The notes beneath the pieces were generated by a model, which was given only the letters and a program-made list of their open reading frames with translations, had not been told where the DNA came from and did not search any database. Below, piece by piece: positions 20,062-25,665 of a DNA stretch of 40,939 nt. The DNA comes from a virus, in the IMG/VR virus record IMGVR_UViG_3300023179_000221, positions 1 through 40,939 of that record, one strand, 5' to 3'. A program made the translations under genes and the position numbers. The number at the start of each line of letters is the position of its first letter. The stretch's first letter is position 1.

Positions 20062-20388
20062 TTAACGGTCGACCTCACGAAGAGAATAGTTGTCTGAATT
20101 GAGGTATTTTAGCATTTCAAGAGCAACCAATCGCGGATTTCCTTGTCCACATGTATAGACATCGATCGCAATTGCACCTTTTTCTGGCCAAGTATGGCAA
20201 GAAACATGACTTTCTGCAAGTGCAATCATGATTGTGCATCCTTGAGGCATGAAACAGTGACTATAAACGTTTAAAATTGTCATTTTTGCACGGTTTATGC
20301 CATTTTCCATTGCTTTTTGAAGGAATATGACGTCATTTAGAAGACTAAAGTCAACATCATACACTTCTAAAAGTAGGTGTTTACCCAT
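20062..20388 (-). CDS. speD: S-adenosylmethionine decarboxylase proenzyme (SpeD), phage auxiliary metabolic gene
   Basis: 108 residues from the ATG at 20388, the usual length for the short prokaryotic class. The frame also opens at a TTG 15 nt earlier, but MGKHLLLEVYDV is the normal start. The active-site block AESHVSCHTWPEKGAIAIDV is intact: the Glu59-Ser60 bond is the self-cleavage site that makes the pyruvoyl group, His65 serves processing, and Cys80 (VYTCG) is the catalytic acid. The enzyme makes decarboxylated SAM, the aminopropyl donor for spermidine. Cyanophages carry speD as an auxiliary gene, possibly to supply polyamines for DNA packaging or to support photosynthesis. No spermidine synthase gene is seen nearby, so it would rely on the host's. 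Tandem ATAAATA boxes lie about 40 bp upstream. Confidence 0.95.
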   Translation of the reverse strand: MGKHLLLEVYDVDFSLLNDVIFLQKAMENGINRAKMTILNVYSHCFMPQGCTIMIALAESHVSCHTWPEKGAIAIDVYTCGQGNPRLVALEMLKYLNSDNYSLREVDR

Positions 20389-20425
20389 TGAAAAATGTTC
20401 CAATATACCAGAATACTAAAAAGTC

Positions 20426-20436
20426 TATTTATTTAT
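20426..20436 (-). promoter_or_regulatory. Late promoter candidate before speD
   Basis: The plus strand TATTTATTTAT gives overlapping ATAAATA copies in the minus direction, about 40-48 bp before the speD ATG and overlapping the end of the 69-residue gene. The first base of the T4 consensus is less well matched than at gene 25. Confidence 0.5.
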
Positions 20437-20638
20437 CGAAATTAGAGATATTTTTACGAAAAAGGGTATAATTTTTTTGAATTCTAATCTCATTATTTTT
20501 AAAAGTCCAACATTCTCCACCATCATCTAGAAAAACAACCCATTCTAGATCATGTTCTTGAGATCTATCAATTAAAAAAAATGCCCACCCTTTACCTTTG
20601 GGAGTAATAACAGGAATCTGTGGATTTAATTGAATCAT
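20429..20638 (-). CDS. Conserved cyanophage hypothetical protein (69 aa)
   Basis: A small soluble protein with Trp-rich beta segments (GKGWAFFLIDRSQEHDLEWV, then DDGGECWTFKNNEIR). The layout resembles other short cyanophage proteins upstream of speD. I do not know a function. It precedes speD by 40 bp and its 3' end contains the speD late promoter. Confidence 0.75.
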   Translation of the reverse strand: MIQLNPQIPVITPKGKGWAFFLIDRSQEHDLEWVVFLDDGGECWTFKNNEIRIQKNYTLFRKNISNFDK

Positions 20639-20711
20639 TTTTTAATGATAAATGGTTGATAATTCATCTTCATCAAGGATAAAAATATTTTTATCCTTTC
20701 AATCAATGGTA

Positions 20712-20870
20712 TTATTTACCTTGACCTCTATAAGGTTTACGAGCCTCATTGCGAGAAGACGCAGCGTACTTAGTTCCCCCTCCATTGCCTTGGCGAGACT
20801 TTTTAGGAGAACCGAGAGTATCGAGAGTATAAGAGCTCTTATTCTGATCAGATTTTGCTTTAACTGCCAT
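20712..20870 (-). CDS. Small basic conserved cyanophage protein (52 aa)
   Basis: MAVKAKSDQNKSSYTLDTLG followed by SPKKSRQGNGGGTKYAASSR and a basic end. It is Lys/Arg/Ser/Gly-rich, without hydrophobic core or Cys, so it is probably disordered and may bind nucleic acid or be part of a particle. I recognise near-identical small proteins in many T4-like cyanophages, always unannotated. It begins 5 nt after the stop of the next gene upstream. Confidence 0.8.
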   Translation of the reverse strand: MAVKAKSDQNKSSYTLDTLGSPKKSRQGNGGGTKYAASSRNEARKPYRGQGK

Positions 20871-20875
20871 AAGTT

Positions 20876-21037
20876 TTATTCTCCAATAATTTCAGTTTCA
20901 AGTTCTTCAGGTTTTGGAGAACCTGTCCGATAGTACTCAATCGACAGATCCTCCATAATATTGAAATATTCTTCTTCTGTAAGGTCAGAGTATATTTTTC
21001 TACCCTTACAGTAAATATTATAAAATTCGATGGACAT
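20876..21037 (-). CDS. Conserved cyanophage hypothetical protein (53 aa)
   Basis: MSIEFYNIYCKGRKIYSDLT, then an acidic part (EEEYFNIMEDLSIEYYRTG) and PKPEELETEIIGE. The start overlaps the glycosyltransferase stop as TGATG, so translation is probably coupled. It is the familiar partner of the 52-residue gene in cyanophage genomes. No function can be read from it. Confidence 0.8.
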   Translation of the reverse strand: MSIEFYNIYCKGRKIYSDLTEEEYFNIMEDLSIEYYRTGSPKPEELETEIIGE

Positions 21038-21795
21038 CAGATTACCCGAGTTTTTTCGTGTCCAACGCGAATGCGAGGATCACACCAAATCTCAAATCCT
21101 GCTTCTTTCGCATCTAGACAGAAACTTACATCTTCTCCACACATGTCTTGAACTTCTCCAGACTCAAAGACTTGCATCTTTGGAGCAAACCAGGGATACT
21201 TCATTTCTTCGTGTTCAAAGACTCCGTTCTTAATCAAAACCCATCCAAAACCAGTATAATCAACAGTAAATGGTTTACGGCGCTTTTCCATTGTTTCAAG
21301 AGTTTCGTGATTCATCACTCCACCATTACTACGGAAATCATCTTCTTCCATCCAGTGTGCAACAGATGTTGTTCGACCATCTTCTGTACAATACCATCCT
21401 GAGGCAATATCTTTATTCATCAGAACCAATTGCCAGAACTTTTCGGTGCCGAAAACAATGTCACTATCGATCCATAGTTGCCAGTCATATTTTAGTTGTC
21501 CGTCCCAAGGTTTTTGATCAGGCCCACGAAGAACATTTGCACCTAAACACTTACACCGTGCAAAGTTGACCATTGAACTATAGTCTTGTGAGATCTGAAT
21601 ACTCACACCCGCCGAAACTAAATCAAAACAGAGTTGTACAAAGTTTTTCAGGAATGTATAAGAAACTACTCTTCCTGGTAAACAAAATACAAGAGATTTT
21701 CCTTTCACCATTTCTTTTGCCAGATTATAGTCCCATTCTTGTTCTGTTTTGGGTGCTACTGGGCTTTTTGCTTTTACAGTAAATCCTTTAGACAT
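21037..21795 (-). CDS. Glycosyltransferase of GT-A type (family 2-like)
   Basis: 252 residues. QLWIDSDIVFG places a DxD-type motif (Asp110-Ser-Asp112), which binds the metal and nucleotide sugar. A later CGED (220-222) and a His246 near the end (RVGHEKT) fit the GT-A catalytic pattern. The N-terminal half has the usual Rossmann-like strands and a GANVLRGPD loop. It lacks signal or membrane segments. In phages such enzymes modify hydroxymethylated DNA bases, virion proteins or host glycans, and the substrate cannot be read here. A sigma70-like promoter (TTGACA, 17 bp, TATGAT) lies just upstream. Confidence 0.75.
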   Translation of the reverse strand: MSKGFTVKAKSPVAPKTEQEWDYNLAKEMVKGKSLVFCLPGRVVSYTFLKNFVQLCFDLVSAGVSIQISQDYSSMVNFARCKCLGANVLRGPDQKPWDGQLKYDWQLWIDSDIVFGTEKFWQLVLMNKDIASGWYCTEDGRTTSVAHWMEEDDFRSNGGVMNHETLETMEKRRKPFTVDYTGFGWVLIKNGVFEHEEMKYPWFAPKMQVFESGEVQDMCGEDVSFCLDAKEAGFEIWCDPRIRVGHEKTRVI

Positions 21796-21818
21796 AAGCT
21801 TAGTGTTGTTACTTTCAT

Positions 21819-21847
21819 ATCATACAATATTATATATCAGATGTCAA
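21819..21847 (-). promoter_or_regulatory. Sigma70-type promoter before the glycosyltransferase gene
   Basis: In the minus direction TTGACA (21842-21847) and TATGAT (21819-21824) are spaced by exactly 17 bp. The -35 box overlaps the stop codon of the gene upstream. This is a classical host-polymerase promoter, suitable for early expression of a gene that borders the late block. Confidence 0.65.
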
Positions 21848-22008
21848 TCCAGAATAATTTCCTGATAAGAGAGATCATCTATAGTATATTCTGTTTTCAT
21901 AAGCCCTACCATATTATTCAGAGTTTTCCAAGTTGTACGAAACTCGTCCTCTGAAATTGAATCAAATAAACACTTATCTTTTGCATAGATTTGATATGTT
22001 TTAGTCAT
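21844..22008 (-). CDS. Small hypothetical protein (54 aa)
   Basis: I take the ATG at 22008 (MTKTYQIYAKDKCLFDSISE); an earlier start at 22041 would run further into the previous gene. The form is a mixed alpha/beta sequence with FRTTWKTLNNMVGLMKTEYT, resembling a short cyanophage protein of unknown role. It overlaps the AbrB-like gene upstream by 8 bp, so the two are co-transcribed. Confidence 0.75.
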   Translation of the reverse strand: MTKTYQIYAKDKCLFDSISEDEFRTTWKTLNNMVGLMKTEYTIDDLSYQEIILD

Positions 22009-22174
22009 CTTTATTTTCCGATAGTATAATATCATCACCATCGAGCGTCAAACAAATCTGTGTGTCCTCGTACCAGGACAGTTCATTCATTAAACATTCT
22101 GGTATCACTAAGTAATATTCTCCACTGATTGGATCAGCCTGAATTGATTGAATATTGTCTTCGAATTTTTTCAT
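22001..22174 (-). CDS. AbrB/MazE-like small protein (57 aa)
   Basis: MKKFEDNIQSIQADPISGEY, then YLVIPECLMNELSWYEDTQI and a LTLDGDDIILSE end. The pattern (G-E-Y-y-x-x-(I/F)-P, a short helix, E-D/G-D, then a strand with D-G-D) is that of swapped-hairpin AbrB-type DNA-binding domains. The C-terminal part of the 224-residue protein at 37.6 kb has the same pattern. It may be a transition-state-type regulator, but many such phage proteins are uncharacterised. It is the first gene before the duplicated A+T-rich border. Confidence 0.6.
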   Translation of the reverse strand: MKKFEDNIQSIQADPISGEYYLVIPECLMNELSWYEDTQICLTLDGDDIILSENKDD

Positions 22175-22202
22175 TCTTATTACTTTGAGTGTATGTGTGT
22201 AA

Positions 22203-22330
22203 AACTATTTAAGATTATATAGTAAATCTTGTAGGCAAAAAATTTATGGCGGGAAAATTTTTAAGATTATATGAGATTATATGAAAAATCTTGTGAGGAA
22301 AAAATTTATGGCGGGAAAATTTTTTAAGTC
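22203..22330. repeat. Imperfect tandem duplication at the border of the G+C-rich island
   Basis: Two units, 22211-22262 and 22263-22325, begin AAGATTATAT and end with the same 26 bp (22237-22262 and 22299-22324, core TTTATGGCGGGAAAATTTTT). In the minus direction both copies carry CCATAAAT, close to a late box. A further TATAAT and CTTAAATAG lie at about 22205-22221, just before the AbrB-like gene. So this is both a repeat and a probable promoter region. Confidence 0.6.
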
Positions 22331-22485
22331 TTGTTGAATAATGATCTCGCTTGGGTAACACTTTATAGCTTAGGGGATCCTATCGAATTTAATTACGGGG
22401 GGCATAACCACGCACGGCGGCGGGCGGCGCCACCCCACATAACGGGGCGACTGCCTGTCCCGAACGAACGAATAGGGCACCTGCC
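22331..22485. other. Non-coding transition into the G+C-rich island
   Basis: With the duplication before it this makes a 311-bp stretch without a convincing gene. It passes abruptly from A+T-rich to G+C-rich sequence at about 22390. A plus-strand frame is open here, but its composition and direction do not fit a gene. I see no clear terminator or RNA. Confidence 0.5.
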
Positions 22486-22677
22486 TCAGCGCACGTCGCC
22501 CAGGGCGCTGGCGGTGGTGCTCATGCTGGTGCCCCTGCTACCAGCGGCGCCGCCATGAGTGCGGACTCTGGTGCTGCCACCCTTGATGCGATCCGCCCAA
22601 CGGTTGGCGCTGGCGCCATGAGCAACGGGCAGGCGGGTGACCTTAAACTGAATGCCGTCGATGGTGGTGGAGGTCAT
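22486..22677 (-). CDS. Small basic Ser/Thr/Arg-rich protein of the G+C-rich island (63 aa)
   Basis: The ATG at 22677 (MTSTTIDGIQFKVTRLPVAH) is preferred to one 33 nt earlier. The second half, with RIKGGSTRVRTHGGAAGSRG and a STTASALGD end, is basic and flexible. There is no domain I recognise. The third codon positions are strongly G/C, like the rest of the island and unlike the AbrB-like gene only 300 bp away. Confidence 0.55.
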   Translation of the reverse strand: MTSTTIDGIQFKVTRLPVAHGASANRWADRIKGGSTRVRTHGGAAGSRGTSMSTTASALGDVR

Positions 22678-22728
22678 AGAGTTGGTTGCGGTTCGGATTG
22701 ATTGTGGCACGAATCGGAAAGGGGGGGA

Positions 22729-22920
22729 TCAGTACCCCAACCAGGAGAGGAACTCACCAGCGTCGACAGGACCGAAGCGGGCGGTGGTTCCGTAGTCGGT
22801 GCGGAAGTCGTCCCACAGTCCGTGATCCTTTGCTGCTTGGCAGGCGGTGCCCCAGCGGATCGTCCCGTTGCTGGGATCGGTGCAGGATTCCAGCAGTTCG
22901 GGGAAGGTGGAGAAGGTCAT
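22729..22920 (-). CDS. Island protein of unknown function (63 aa)
   Basis: MTFSTFPELLESCTDPSNGT then IRWGTACQAAKDHGLWDDF and an aromatic end (FLSWLGY). It looks like a compact helical protein with Trp and Cys, of the small cyanophage kind. A box of the type TACAATACTCTCA lies about 30 bp upstream of its ATG. No function can be assigned. Confidence 0.7.
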   Translation of the reverse strand: MTFSTFPELLESCTDPSNGTIRWGTACQAAKDHGLWDDFRTDYGTTARFGPVDAGEFLSWLGY

Positions 22921-22952
22921 CAGAGGGTGTCGGGTGAGAGTATTGTAGCAGA

Positions 22953-23294
22953 TCAGGCGGCGACGTAGCGGTCGGCGTAGACCTGCTCCAGGCGGTACGC
23001 CTCCTCCTCACGGGCATCGTCGTCGTGGTTGCCTTCCAGGGATTGGCGACAGTGAATCAGTTCGTGAATCAGGGTAGTGACATACTCCAGATGGGGCAAG
23101 TCGCGCTCAACATCGATCAGGAACTCCAGGTCGTCCTCCTGCTGCTGCCAACCCACCACACCCTCAGAGGCGATCAGGCGGCGGTGGTGAACGGTGATGG
23201 TGGCGGCGCCCAGGAGGGGTTCCTGATCCAGCATGAAGCGGTAGACCTGCTGTGCCAGGCGGGGGCGTTGCTTCTGTCCTGAAGTGAGCAGCAT
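22953..23294 (-). CDS. Zinc metallopeptidase-like protein with HExxH (113 aa)
   Basis: Residues 77-81 read HELIH inside TLIHELIHCRQSLEG, the HExxH zinc site of gluzincin-type peptidases, with two His ligands and the catalytic Glu. Acidic residues follow about 20 positions later (AREEEAYRLE, residues 95-103), where the third ligand Glu often sits. The helix before it (DLPHLEYVTT) is normal for the fold. The protein is short, a minimal domain like SprT or M78-type proteins, but I cannot name a family. It may cleave a host protein, or be an inactive relative. High G+C codon use. A TACAATACT promoter-like box lies 17-30 bp upstream. Confidence 0.6.
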   Translation of the reverse strand: MLLTSGQKQRPRLAQQVYRFMLDQEPLLGAATITVHHRRLIASEGVVGWQQQEDDLEFLIDVERDLPHLEYVTTLIHELIHCRQSLEGNHDDDAREEEAYRLEQVYADRYVAA

Positions 23295-23339
23295 GGGTCC
23301 GTTGCGGTTGAGAGTATTGTAGCAGATCCCAGGGGAGGG

Positions 23340-23528
23340 TCACTCCATCCCCATTGCCGCCTTCAGGTTGTTGTAGGCGTTCAGGTAGTAGTCGGCATCG
23401 GACCCCTTACCAGCAACGCGGCAATCGCAAGCGAGGCAGAGGAGAGCGGTGCGGATGGTGCTCCACTGTGCCTCAGTCAGGGTGACAGTGCAGAGGTCCA
23501 GGGGAAGAACGTTGGTGCGGACGGTCAT
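23340..23528 (-). CDS. Island protein of unknown function (62 aa)
   Basis: MTVRTNVLPLDLCTVTLTEA, then a helical part with WSTIRTALLCLACDCRVAGK and a C-terminal DADYYLNAYNNLKAAMG. Three Cys lie within or close to the central helix. This resembles small cyanophage proteins with a Trp-centred helix pair. It is a single-gene unit with its own promoter-like box upstream (about 23549-23560). Confidence 0.7.
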   Translation of the reverse strand: MTVRTNVLPLDLCTVTLTEAQWSTIRTALLCLACDCRVAGKGSDADYYLNAYNNLKAAMGME

Positions 23529-23574
23529 CGGAGGGGTGTCGGTTGCTTGAGTATTGTAGCAGATCGGAGGCGGG

Positions 23575-23736
23575 TCACTGCCCGTTGGTGTAGTCTCCCA
23601 CGATCAGACCATTGCAGCGGACCTGAGCGTAACCATACTCCTCAGAGAGGGAGAGGCACAGATCCCAGGCACGGTCCTCATCGGTCGTGGTGTTCTCCCA
23701 GGGAGCGGAGGGGCAGATCACGTCGTAGCGGGTCAT
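23575..23736 (-). CDS. Conserved cyanophage hypothetical protein (53 aa)
   Basis: I choose the ATG at 23736 (MTRYDVICPSAPWENTTTDE); the frame opens earlier, but that part is the promoter region. Then DRAWDLCLSLSEEYGYAQVR and a CNGLIVGDYTNGQ end. It has one Trp-containing helix and a short sheet. I know the type from marine cyanophages with no function assigned. Confidence 0.75.
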   Translation of the reverse strand: MTRYDVICPSAPWENTTTDEDRAWDLCLSLSEEYGYAQVRCNGLIVGDYTNGQ

Positions 23737-23746
23737 CGGTTTCCTT

Positions 23747-23765
23747 TGAACTGAGATCAGTATAG
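23747..23765 (-). promoter_or_regulatory. Island promoter-type repeat (CTATACTGATCTCAGTTCA)
   Basis: One of three near-identical copies; the others are at 24733-24750 and 25159-25177. In the minus direction each has TATACT, then GATCTCAGTTCA, and stands 10-15 nt before an ATG. TATACT fits a -10 box. The leader is then very short, or the conserved TCAG part is the ribosome-binding region. Confidence 0.55.
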
Positions 23766-23774
23766 AGGCAAAAG

Positions 23775-23792
23775 GGAGGGGAATGCCCCTCC
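23775..23792 (-). terminator. Strong G/C hairpin, terminator candidate
   Basis: GGAGGGG and CCCCTCC pair perfectly over 7 bp around AATG. In the minus direction CCTTTTGCC follows. It lies 13 nt after the stop of the 40-residue gene and just before the next promoter box, as part of the intergenic module. Confidence 0.6.
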
Positions 23793-23804
23793 GTTGTGCC
23801 ACTA

Positions 23805-23927
23805 TCAGAATTGGATCTCCTGGTCGGTGGCATCGCTCTCAGCGGAGGCGATCGTCTCCAGGATCTGCAGAATCTCATCCCCATTGCTACCACGGCGGAG
23901 CAGGGAGAGAGCAAGGTCGGCGGTCAT
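23805..23927 (-). CDS. Conserved cyanophage small helical protein (40 aa)
   Basis: MTADLALSLLRRGSNGDEIL, then QILETIASAESDATD and a QEIQF end. Similar TADLAL...L..G.NG.EIL proteins are among the most common tiny ORFs in T4-like cyanophages, of unknown function. The predicted form is a helix pair joined by the SNGDE turn. The stop codon lies in a degenerate GTGCC hairpin element. Confidence 0.8.
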   Translation of the reverse strand: MTADLALSLLRRGSNGDEILQILETIASAESDATDQEIQF

Positions 23928-23987
23928 GAGTTGAAAATGGGATAGGGTGTGCTGGGAGTCTTTAAGGGCGCTCCCGTTCCCATTGCA

Positions 23988-24170
23988 TCAGGCGGCGATG
24001 GGTTCAGGAATCAGGCGGAGCACATCATCCTCCCAGCGGTAGAAGTGCAGAATCTCAGCGTAGGGGTCAACAGCAGGGGCAGGTGCCTGTGCCTTCAGGA
24101 TTGCCGCTTTGCACTGGGCGGCGATCTCATCAATGCTCACGGCGCGGTCGGTAGCGGGGTTGTAGCGCAT
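23988..24170 (-). CDS. Conserved cyanophage hypothetical protein (60 aa)
   Basis: MRYNPATDRAVSIDEIAAQC, then AAILKAQAPAPAVDPYAEIL and a Trp-containing end (HFYRWEDDVLRLIPEPIA). It has a helix, an Ala/Pro linker and an amphipathic tail. A TACAATACTCTCAG box lies just upstream (about 24187-24203). Function unknown. Confidence 0.75.
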   Translation of the reverse strand: MRYNPATDRAVSIDEIAAQCKAAILKAQAPAPAVDPYAEILHFYRWEDDVLRLIPEPIAA

Positions 24171-24245
24171 TGGGGTTCGGTTGAGTGAACTGAGAGTATT
24201 GTAGGGCAGTCTTTCGGGCGCTGCCGTTCCCAGTGTGCCAGTGCC

Positions 24246-24431
24246 TCAGGCGGTTGCCAGGGCGGAATCGAAGTTGATCTCCCGCTCTTCGATCAGGGCG
24301 TAGTCTACGGCGATCTGCTGCTCCAGGTGCTCAGCGTATGCTTTGGCGGTGGAGCGGCAATCGAACAGGCGGAGGGTCTTGAAGTCCTCCCCTTCGTAGT
24401 CGGTGCCAGCGATGACGGCGTAGAATTTCAT
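24246..24431 (-). CDS. Conserved cyanophage hypothetical protein (61 aa)
   Basis: I take the ATG at 24431 (MKFYAVIAGTDYEGEDFKTL), whose product begins as a known cyanophage type with a following RLFDCRSTAKAYAEHLEQQ. The longer frame runs through the promoter box at 24443-24462. Probable alpha/beta fold (strand, strand, long helix). The role is unknown. Confidence 0.8.
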   Translation of the reverse strand: MKFYAVIAGTDYEGEDFKTLRLFDCRSTAKAYAEHLEQQIAVDYALIEEREINFDSALATA

Positions 24432-24475
24432 GGTCGGGTCGTTTGAACTGAATGTATTGTAAGGGGTGGCGCCCC

Positions 24476-24721
24476 TCAGAACGCCACCAGTTGGTCCAGA
24501 TCCCATTGTGGCACAAGCGCCACCTTAGCATAGGTGCTGGCGTTGGCGGTCAACCAGCGGTTGACGTGCTTGGTGGTCGTGGTGCTGTAGGTCTGCTCCG
24601 TCCGCATCCACCCCCTACCAGGCACCAGGGCGGCGACTGGGGTGGAGTAGGAGAACAGGACCTCAGTCCCGTCTGCCAGGGAGACCTGGGTTTGATTGCT
24701 GCCGATGGGTTGAACCTTCAT
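24476..24721 (-). CDS. Small phage protein with YSTTTTKHVNRWL motif (81 aa)
   Basis: The N-terminus (MKVQPIGSNQTQVSLADGTE, then VLFSYSTPVAALVPGRGW) forms strands, followed by RTEQTYSTTTTKHVNRWLT. The combination of FSYSTPVA and YS.TT..KH is the pattern of a widespread small phage family (I believe DUF8033-like). Its function is unknown. It is a single-gene unit with a TATACT box upstream. Confidence 0.75.
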   Translation of the reverse strand: MKVQPIGSNQTQVSLADGTEVLFSYSTPVAALVPGRGWMRTEQTYSTTTTKHVNRWLTANASTYAKVALVPQWDLDQLVAF

Positions 24722-24732
24722 GAGGTGTCCTC

Positions 24733-24750
24733 TGAACTGAGATCAGTATA
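24733..24750 (-). promoter_or_regulatory. Island promoter-type repeat, second copy
   Basis: Same TATACTGATCTCAGTTCA sequence as at 23747, placed 11 nt before the ATG of the YSTTTTKH gene. Confidence 0.55.
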
Positions 24751-24755
24751 AGGGG

Positions 24756-24923
24756 TCAGCGGGCGATCAGGTCGGCAGCAGTGGACAGTGCGTCTGCTGT
24801 CACAACCCTCACGGGGCGGATCGGTTCCCAGAGCAACCACAGCAGCAGAGCACCAACGGTCAGGCGGAGCATGGTAGCGCGGTGGAACTCAGGGGAGCGG
24901 GAACGGGTCAGGGAGCGGATCAT
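24756..24923 (-). CDS. Single-pass membrane peptide (55 aa)
   Basis: The ATG at 24923 is chosen because it overlaps the upstream stop as TGATG; an internal ATG at 24872 would give 38 residues. The product has a basic head (MIRSLTRSRSPEFHRATMLR) and a membrane helix LTVGALLLWLLWEPI, then a soluble tail. Positive charge before the helix suggests an N-in orientation. Last gene of a three-gene coupled set. Confidence 0.65.
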   Translation of the reverse strand: MIRSLTRSRSPEFHRATMLRLTVGALLLWLLWEPIRPVRVVTADALSTAADLIAR

Positions 24924-25006
24924 CAGCGACGGTTCAGGCGGGAGACGATCATTGCCTGGGAGAATCCCAGGACGTATGCCAACAGCATCAGGAGTCCAAC
25001 AGTCAT
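24923..25006 (-). CDS. 27-residue membrane peptide
   Basis: MTVGLLMLLAYVLGFSQAMI then VSRLNRR: one membrane helix and a basic tail. Its start overlaps the upstream stop (ATGA) and its stop overlaps the next start (TGATG). Such tight coupling on both sides is the main reason to accept so short a gene. Confidence 0.6.
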   Translation of the reverse strand: MTVGLLMLLAYVLGFSQAMIVSRLNRR

Positions 25007-25149
25007 GGTGCCAGGTGAGCGGGGGAACCACATGAACGGTAGAAGTCTACCATACGCATCGCCTCATCATAGGTGCGGAAGAACTGAGAGCGCCACTCGC
25101 AGGCATTGTATGGGACCTGGTAGCGGACTTCGTAGCGGATCAGTGCCAT
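25003..25149 (-). CDS. Small basic aromatic protein (48 aa)
   Basis: The ATG at 25149 (MALIRYEVRYQVPYNACEWR) follows the third TATACTGATCTCAG box. Then SQFFRTYDEAMRMVDFYRSC. The beta-strand, then helix pattern resembles small cyanophage proteins of unknown function. First gene of the coupled trio 25149-24756. Confidence 0.75.
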   Translation of the reverse strand: MALIRYEVRYQVPYNACEWRSQFFRTYDEAMRMVDFYRSCGSPAHLAP

Positions 25150-25158
25150 GGGGTTGTC

Positions 25159-25177
25159 TGAACTGAGATCAGTATAG
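25159..25177 (-). promoter_or_regulatory. Island promoter-type repeat, third copy
   Basis: CTATACTGATCTCAGTTCA in the minus direction, 10 nt before the start of the 48-residue gene. It follows the hairpin element at 25207-25226, the normal order of the intergenic module. Confidence 0.55.
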
Positions 25178-25206
25178 GGGGTCAGAGTGCCAGGTCTACG
25201 GGGTCT

Positions 25207-25226
25207 GTGCCACTTGCTCAACTGTC
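25207..25226 (-). repeat. GTGCCA hairpin element over a stop codon
   Basis: Reads GTGCCACTTGCTCAACTGTC on the plus strand. The TGA of the 51-residue gene (25218-25220) lies in the loop. The second arm is TGTCC instead of TGGCAC, so this copy pairs weakly. Confidence 0.5.
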
Positions 25227-25373
25227 CTCCACAAGATCAAACTTAGAATCAACACATTCCCAATAACGACACAAATCGTAGTCGGGTTCGTTGATCCATT
25301 CCTCTGCTTCTTCTTTGGTGTCGAAGACAACAGCAGTCGTGTTAGTTTCAGTAACGTAGACAGTGTAAGACAT
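25218..25373 (-). CDS. Conserved cyanophage hypothetical protein (51 aa)
   Basis: MSYTVYVTETNTTAVVFDTK, then EEAEEWINEPDYDLCRYWEC and an acidic end. The two strands followed by a helix with E-E-W give a ferredoxin-like half fold common in small phage proteins. Last gene of the nine-gene micro-operon. Codon use here is already back to the A+T-richer style. Confidence 0.75.
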   Translation of the reverse strand: MSYTVYVTETNTTAVVFDTKEEAEEWINEPDYDLCRYWECVDSKFDLVEDS

Positions 25374-25375
25374 GA

Positions 25376-25624
25376 TTAGTTCAGTTCGCGGAGTTCGTTT
25401 TCAATACAGTTGAAGATTTCCTCATAGAGGTAATCATAATCGTCTTCCACATTGTTGAGAACTTGTGCTGCAATCTCGCGGGATTGTGTCACTGGTTCTC
25501 CATCTTCATCCATCACGAATACATCTTCGCCCGTGAAGATAAATGCAGCAACAGGAGCATCTTCGCCCTGTTTAGCGATCATACGCTCAACAGATTCTTT
25601 GAGTTGTTGAAGTGTTCGTGCCAT
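25376..25624 (-). CDS. Acidic hypothetical protein (82 aa)
   Basis: MARTLQQLKESVERMIAKQG, then APVAAFIFTGEDVFVMDEDG and a Tyr/Glu-rich C-terminus (EDDYDYLYEEIFNCIENEL). The net charge is strongly negative, which recalls DNA-mimic inhibitors, but no family motif is visible. The start overlaps the upstream 13-codon frame as TGATG. Confidence 0.75.
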   Translation of the reverse strand: MARTLQQLKESVERMIAKQGEDAPVAAFIFTGEDVFVMDEDGEPVTQSREIAAQVLNNVEDDYDYLYEEIFNCIENELRELN

Positions 25625-25665
25625 CAGTCGTTGGTGGGGTGATACTCTTTGAGTGTGTCAGTCAT
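25624..25665 (-). CDS. 13-codon frame, likely fragment of a duplicated gene
   Basis: MTDTLKEYHPTND. Its start resembles the neighbouring gene's start (MTNTLKEFHFTDE), and both have the same leader. It overlaps both neighbours (ATGA and TGATG). It may be a remnant kept to couple translation, or a real tiny peptide. Confidence 0.4.
   Translation of the reverse strand: MTDTLKEYHPTND

Noticed and set aside
22331-22558. 75-codon plus-strand frame at the island's left edge
   Set aside because: Opposite direction to all island genes, crosses the composition border, no ribosome site; G+C-rich DNA gives long chance frames.
22754-23017. Alternative frames (both strands) inside the G+C-rich island, also 23025-23282, 23547-23765, 24452-24751 and 24781-25166
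   Set aside because: High G+C makes stop codons rare, so overlapping open frames are expected. The chosen frames have the repeated leader boxes and cyanophage-type products.
22390-25230. Island as contamination or chimeric assembly
   Set aside because: The gene style, orientation and the GTGCCA intergenic elements continue across the border, and the small proteins are cyanophage types; only reads over the borders could prove it.
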